This document shows, one piece after another, positions 61,038 to 64,000 of a stretch of 64,000 nt of DNA; the first letter of the stretch is position 1; each line of letters starts with the position of its first letter. The DNA is from Nitrospira sp. GTDB lineage: Bacteria; Nitrospirota; Nitrospiria; Nitrospirales; Nitrospiraceae. The stretch is taken from the NCBI GenBank assembly GCA_030653545.1, contig JAURZE010000026.1, forward strand, positions 1 through 64,000, in the 5' to 3' direction. Made by a program: the position numbers and the translations under genes. The notes beneath the pieces were generated by a model. The model searched no databases and had not been told where the DNA came from. It was given only the letters and a program-made list of their open reading frames with translations.

Positions 61038-61066
61038 ACTGTAGCCAAGTCATGATGGTGAGTCAA
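61038..61066 (-). promoter_or_regulatory. Strong sigma-70 promoter on the minus strand
   Basis: TTGACT (61066-61061), exactly 17 bases, TACAGT (61043-61038). Transcription would begin near 61031 and reach the terminator after about 55 bases. Confidence 0.6.
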
Positions 61067-61166
61067 CTGATTCTTCTGAGGCAATCAGCCCTATCAAGCA
61101 GGGGCGGAAGACGGTCCGGCAGTGCCGTCTTGATTCGCGCGGCGCGCCTATGGGATAGGTACGCGC

Positions 61167-61793
61167 ATGATGCTTGCAGGATTATTTGCCGGGGCGCTGT
61201 TCCTCGGCTTGCTCGTCGGCGACCGCTGGTACTTCCGCACCCTCTCCGCCGAAGCGAGCCGCTACGGCTGTCAGGTCGGGCGTGGAGCGACGCGGCTGGA
61301 CACCTTGAGTCTCGCGCAGATCCATGCCCGCTTCGATACCCTGGGGCTTCTTCCGATGCGGCACGGGGTGGCCCGGTTGTTCGGTGAAAGCCAGCGCGTG
61401 CTCCTCCGCCCCCGCTATCCGACCCTCTGGGCGTTTCTCTGGATCTGGCCGATGAAGGCCACGATTGATCTCCGGGCCGACGGCGAGGCGGTCGTTTTGG
61501 CGATGACGAAACGCACGCCCTGGGCCTCGGCGATCCTGACCGGCGCGTGGTTTGTTATCGTCACAGTCGGGATGCTGGCGACGATCGTGAGCTATGCGGT
61601 GGAAGGGGGCTTGGCCAGTTCCAGCGGAGTCTGGATGGCCAGCGGAATTATCACCCTCGGATTGTTCTTTCTTTTTTCCGGTCTGGTGACGGTGGTGATG
61701 GCCTATCGCATGGAGAACAGCCGGCTCGCGGTGTTGCAGCAGGAGTTCGAAGAAGTCGTGACCGGCCGGTCACGACGCGTTGAACAATCCTAA
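61167..61793 (+). CDS. Hypothetical membrane protein (208 aa)
   Basis: Starts MMLAGLFAGALFLGLLVGDR with an N-terminal membrane segment, then a soluble stretch, then two more hydrophobic segments (about 128-152 and 156-180) and a basic tail. No family is recognised. ATG 61167 follows a purine-poor region. The last 24 bases overlap the convergent gene at 61770. Confidence 0.65.
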   Translation: MMLAGLFAGALFLGLLVGDRWYFRTLSAEASRYGCQVGRGATRLDTLSLAQIHARFDTLGLLPMRHGVARLFGESQRVLLRPRYPTLWAFLWIWPMKATIDLRADGEAVVLAMTKRTPWASAILTGAWFVIVTVGMLATIVSYAVEGGLASSSGVWMASGIITLGLFFLFSGLVTVVMAYRMENSRLAVLQQEFEEVVTGRSRRVEQS

Positions 61794-62117
61794 AAAGTGA
61801 TCGAATTCGGGCGGCAGGTCCAACGCCGAACGACGGCGTGCGAGACCGGCAATGATGCCGCGATGTTTTTTCACGAGGCCGGAGGTTTCAAAGGCCTGCC
61901 GGAATTGTTGCCATTGCAACGCGGGGTCGGCGGCAATCCTGGCCTGCTCATCTTTGGGCAGCGCGTGCACGGCAGTCGTCAGCGTCCGGATCGCTTTCTC
62001 CACGCTTTCATAGGGTGGCGCAAGTTTGAGCTGTGCGTAGAACGTTTCCAGATGAGACCGGAACTCCTCGCGCAGGCGCTGCAGGGGATCCTGTGATGGA
62101 ACAGCTGGTTCAGGCAT
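61770..62117 (-). CDS. Hypothetical protein (115 aa)
   Basis: ATG 62117 starts MPEPAVPSQDPLQRLREEF; a helical, charged soluble protein (RTLTTAVHALPKDEQARIA) with no cysteines or known motif. The alternative upstream start at 62216 would run 87 bases into the divergent gene's leader and is rejected. Overlaps the convergent membrane protein gene by 24 bases. Not recognised. Confidence 0.55.
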   Translation of the reverse strand: MPEPAVPSQDPLQRLREEFRSHLETFYAQLKLAPPYESVEKAIRTLTTAVHALPKDEQARIAADPALQWQQFRQAFETSGLVKKHRGIIAGLARRRSALDLPPEFDHFLGLFNAS

Positions 62118-62208
62118 AGTCGTAGTCCGGATGATACGGTATGATGGTTTCGAGTCACAAGTCCTGCGGGAAGTATTCGTGCATTGGCTATCACAGGAGG
62201 TAGGTAAG

Positions 62209-62691
62209 ATGATCAAGATGCGTTGGATGGTGTTGTCGATGGTCGGGATGTTGGCGTTGGGCGGCTGTTCTTCCCATCATCATCACGGGATGATGGAGTC
62301 GGGCAAGAGCGATGCCTATTGGCAGAAGGGCCAGCAGGACATGGCGGGCTTGATCGACCGGACGGTGAAGGATCCGGCCAAGGCCACGCAGGTGAAAGCC
62401 ATTGTCGGCGAGATTGTCACCGAGCTGAAGGCGGGCCGTGAGCAGGAGCGCGCCGCTCATCGCCAGCTCTATGCGCTCAGCGCCAATTATGCGGCGACGC
62501 CCGAAGAGTTTACCAAGGTGATGGATGAGGCGAACAATCAGCGCATGAAGACGTCCACGAAGATTCTTGGCCTGCGGTTCAAAATGAAGGATCTGATGAC
62601 GGCCGAGGAGTGGAAAGCGCTGTCCGACCAGATGCTGTCCTACAGCAGCAAGTATCAGCATGGGAGCGCCGGAGCGAAGACAGGGTATTAA
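62209..62691 (+). CDS. Lipoprotein with N-terminal His cluster (160 aa)
   Basis: ATG 62209 follows an ideal AGGAGGT site. The signal peptide MIKMRWMVLSMVGMLALGGC has its lipobox Cys20, followed immediately by SSHHHHGMMESGKSD. The rest is helical (MKDLMTAEEWKALSDQML), with an 'LTAEEW'-like segment reminiscent of CpxP/Spy-type periplasmic proteins, a weak resemblance. The four histidines after the lipidated Cys suggest metal contact. Function unknown. Confidence 0.75.
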   Translation: MIKMRWMVLSMVGMLALGGCSSHHHHGMMESGKSDAYWQKGQQDMAGLIDRTVKDPAKATQVKAIVGEIVTELKAGREQERAAHRQLYALSANYAATPEEFTKVMDEANNQRMKTSTKILGLRFKMKDLMTAEEWKALSDQMLSYSSKYQHGSAGAKTGY

Positions 62692-62760
62692 GACGGGCTG
62701 TGAAGCGTCTCTCGTGAAGCGTTGTTCGCACGCGAGAGGCGAACGACGAGATACGAGGAA

Positions 62761-63810
62761 CTAGTTTCGGACGGCAGCGGCTTTCAATGGCATGGGCGTC
62801 CAGCGCGTGCCGCCGTCGGTGGAGTGATAGAGGCCGCTGCCGTTGGTGCCGACAAAGAGGTCTTGCGGATTCTTGGGGCTCATGGCCAGGGAACGGATGT
62901 TCAAGGACGTGAGCCCCGCATTCATCGCCTGCCAGGTTTTGCCGCTATCCAGACTTTTCCAGACGCCGCCTGGTCCCCCGATATAAAGCTGTGTCGGTTG
63001 TGCCGGATCGATGAGCAGGCTGCTGACAAAGGGGTCTTTCATCCCTTCCCCGATCCGCTCCCATGATCGGCCCCCGTTGGCCGTGCGGAACAAGCCCTTG
63101 GTCGTTCCGGCATACACAATGTCCGGGGTGACTGGGTCAATGGCGATTGCATTCACACCCAGCGCCATGGCTCCCATCAGTTCCGTCTCGGGGATGAGTC
63201 CGGTATTGATCTTCTTCCACGAGGCCGCCGCGTCTTCCGATCGATACACGCCGCCGGTGGTGCCTGCGTAGAGGATGCGGGGATTCGTGGGGTGGATCGC
63301 GATCGACACCACGATGTGCACCTCTTTCATCCCCGCCATCCGCTCTTCCCACTCGCGCCCGCCGTCTTTCGTGGAGAAGGCGCCGACCGTCGTGGCAATG
63401 TAGATCTGCTCGTTGTTGGTGGAGTCGAACACGAATTGATTGATGAACGAGACGTGTTCCTTAAGCCCGACGTTGTGGGGGAGCCAATGTTGCCCGCCGT
63501 CCGGACTCTTGTAGACGGCGTCGGCCATGGTGCCGGCGTAGATCGTGGCCGGGAACTGCGGATCAATAGCGAGCGTCGTCACGCGGCGCGCGCTGAAACT
63601 CGGAAAGCGCTCCCAGGATGCCCCGGCATCGCGGGACTTGTAGACCGCATCGTTCGTGGCGACGTAGAGAATTTGAGTATTAGTTGGGTGTAGCGCAATC
63701 GAGACAATCGACTCGCTCTCTTTCTCGCAGCCAAGGCAGAAGAGGAGAAGAGCGAACGACGCCAATCTGAAGAGAGTGCGAATCAACATAACAGGGGTGG
63801 ACCTAATCAT
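62761..63810 (-). CDS. Seven-repeat BNR/Ycf48-like propeller lipoprotein
   Basis: A signal peptide with lipobox Cys (LLFCLGCEKES) exports it. The mature part has seven repeats of the form 'I..IA.HP.NP.ILYAGT..GVY+S.DGG..W', for example IVSIALHPTNTQILYVATND and IAIDPVTPDIVYAGTTKG, giving a probable seven-bladed propeller like the sialidase/Ycf48 or sortilin-type folds. Start ATG 63810 or 63789 are both possible; neither has a good ribosome site. Function unknown; extracytoplasmic scaffold or binding role inferred. Confidence 0.82.
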   Translation of the reverse strand: MIRSTPVMLIRTLFRLASFALLLFCLGCEKESESIVSIALHPTNTQILYVATNDAVYKSRDAGASWERFPSFSARRVTTLAIDPQFPATIYAGTMADAVYKSPDGGQHWLPHNVGLKEHVSFINQFVFDSTNNEQIYIATTVGAFSTKDGGREWEERMAGMKEVHIVVSIAIHPTNPRILYAGTTGGVYRSEDAAASWKKINTGLIPETELMGAMALGVNAIAIDPVTPDIVYAGTTKGLFRTANGGRSWERIGEGMKDPFVSSLLIDPAQPTQLYIGGPGGVWKSLDSGKTWQAMNAGLTSLNIRSLAMSPKNPQDLFVGTNGSGLYHSTDGGTRWTPMPLKAAAVRN

Positions 63811-63845
63811 AGGCGTTGTTGTTGAGTCAAGAAGAAGGGGAGGGG

Positions 63846-63937
63846 CGAGGTGGCCGGCCAGTCTCTGTGCTCGCGGAACGCGCGCCCTCGGAAGGACCTC
63901 GTTCGACGCGCGCAGTGGAAACTCGCCGGCCACCTCG
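63846..63937. repeat. Long-armed inverted repeat at the window end
   Basis: CGAGGTGGCCGGC at 63846-63858 and GCCGGCCACCTCG at 63925-63937 are perfect 13-base inverted arms around a 66-base insert that itself contains CGCGCGC-type palindromic pieces. It lies just upstream of the propeller lipoprotein gene. It looks like an intergenic repeat element of the REP/MITE kind, but copy number cannot be judged from one window. Confidence 0.5.
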
Positions 63938-64000
63938 CTGAAAGTAGAGGGGAGGGGATAGCGCAGCGTAGGAAGGGGAAGGGAGGGAGGCGTGGCCCGG

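Overview
The window looks like a piece of a Nitrospira-type chromosome (phylum Nitrospirota). This is an inference from gene content, moderate GC and gene order. It is dense, mostly core-metabolic DNA with about 75 protein genes, one tRNA-Arg, no rRNA and no CRISPR. The only mobile DNA is the first 62 bases, the start of an IS630-type transposase running off the left edge.

Layout. 0.4-11.3 kb (+): a long aromatic/cell-growth operon: pheA (chorismate mutase-prephenate dehydratase), hisC-like aminotransferase, aroF, tyrA, aroA, cmk, plsC, then after a terminator-like hairpin rpsA, sppA, an IHF/HU gene and a protein of four tandem PCP_red-like repeats. 11.5-16.4 kb: small or poorly known genes (FG-GAP lipoprotein, zinc-ribbon microprotein, S11 D-Ala-D-Ala carboxypeptidase, secreted and membrane proteins). 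16.4-21.1 kb (-): gdhA, lipB, an HtrA-like protease and a sigma-70 factor with a strong terminator. 21.4-24.6 kb (+): trmI, an SDR oxidoreductase, aroE, aroK and tRNA-Arg(UCG). 24.6-34.9 kb: two previously overlooked microproteins, pal, PilZ, msrA, ttcA, LMW-PTP, a zinc metallopeptidase/ATP-grasp pair, gpmA and unknowns.

35.7-43.9 kb (+): an arginine-lysine supercluster argD-argF-argG-argH-(small lipoprotein)-lysA-dapA-dapB. It is completed by an LL-diaminopimelate aminotransferase (dapL) at 56-57.5 kb, which would bypass the succinylase/acetylase steps of lysine and meso-DAP synthesis. 44.1-48 kb: a three-gene microprotein operon on the minus strand, a YHS-like membrane protein, a lipoprotein, transaldolase, family-5 uracil-DNA glycosylase and an MltD-like lytic transglycosylase. 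48-54.6 kb (+): glycerate 2-kinase, a rifampicin-phosphotransferase/PEP-synthase-like enzyme, rmuC, a MazG-like protein and a zinc-ribbon-PilZ fusion. 54.6-58.3 kb (-): glutamine amidotransferase, dapL, folK and panC, with a mosaic relic between dapL and folK. 58.4-64 kb: poorly known genes, a methyltransferase with a His/Asn-rich tail behind a promoter-terminator leader, and a seven-repeat BNR propeller lipoprotein.

How it fits together: the window supplies much of shikimate/Phe/Tyr, Arg and Lys/DAP synthesis plus envelope functions (Pal, MltD, DacF-type carboxypeptidase, SppA, HtrA). The least explained material is a set of 47-67-residue genes, several with two-knuckle zinc ribbons, hidden in gaps that look empty, and a minus-strand promoter followed within about 60 bases by an intrinsic terminator.
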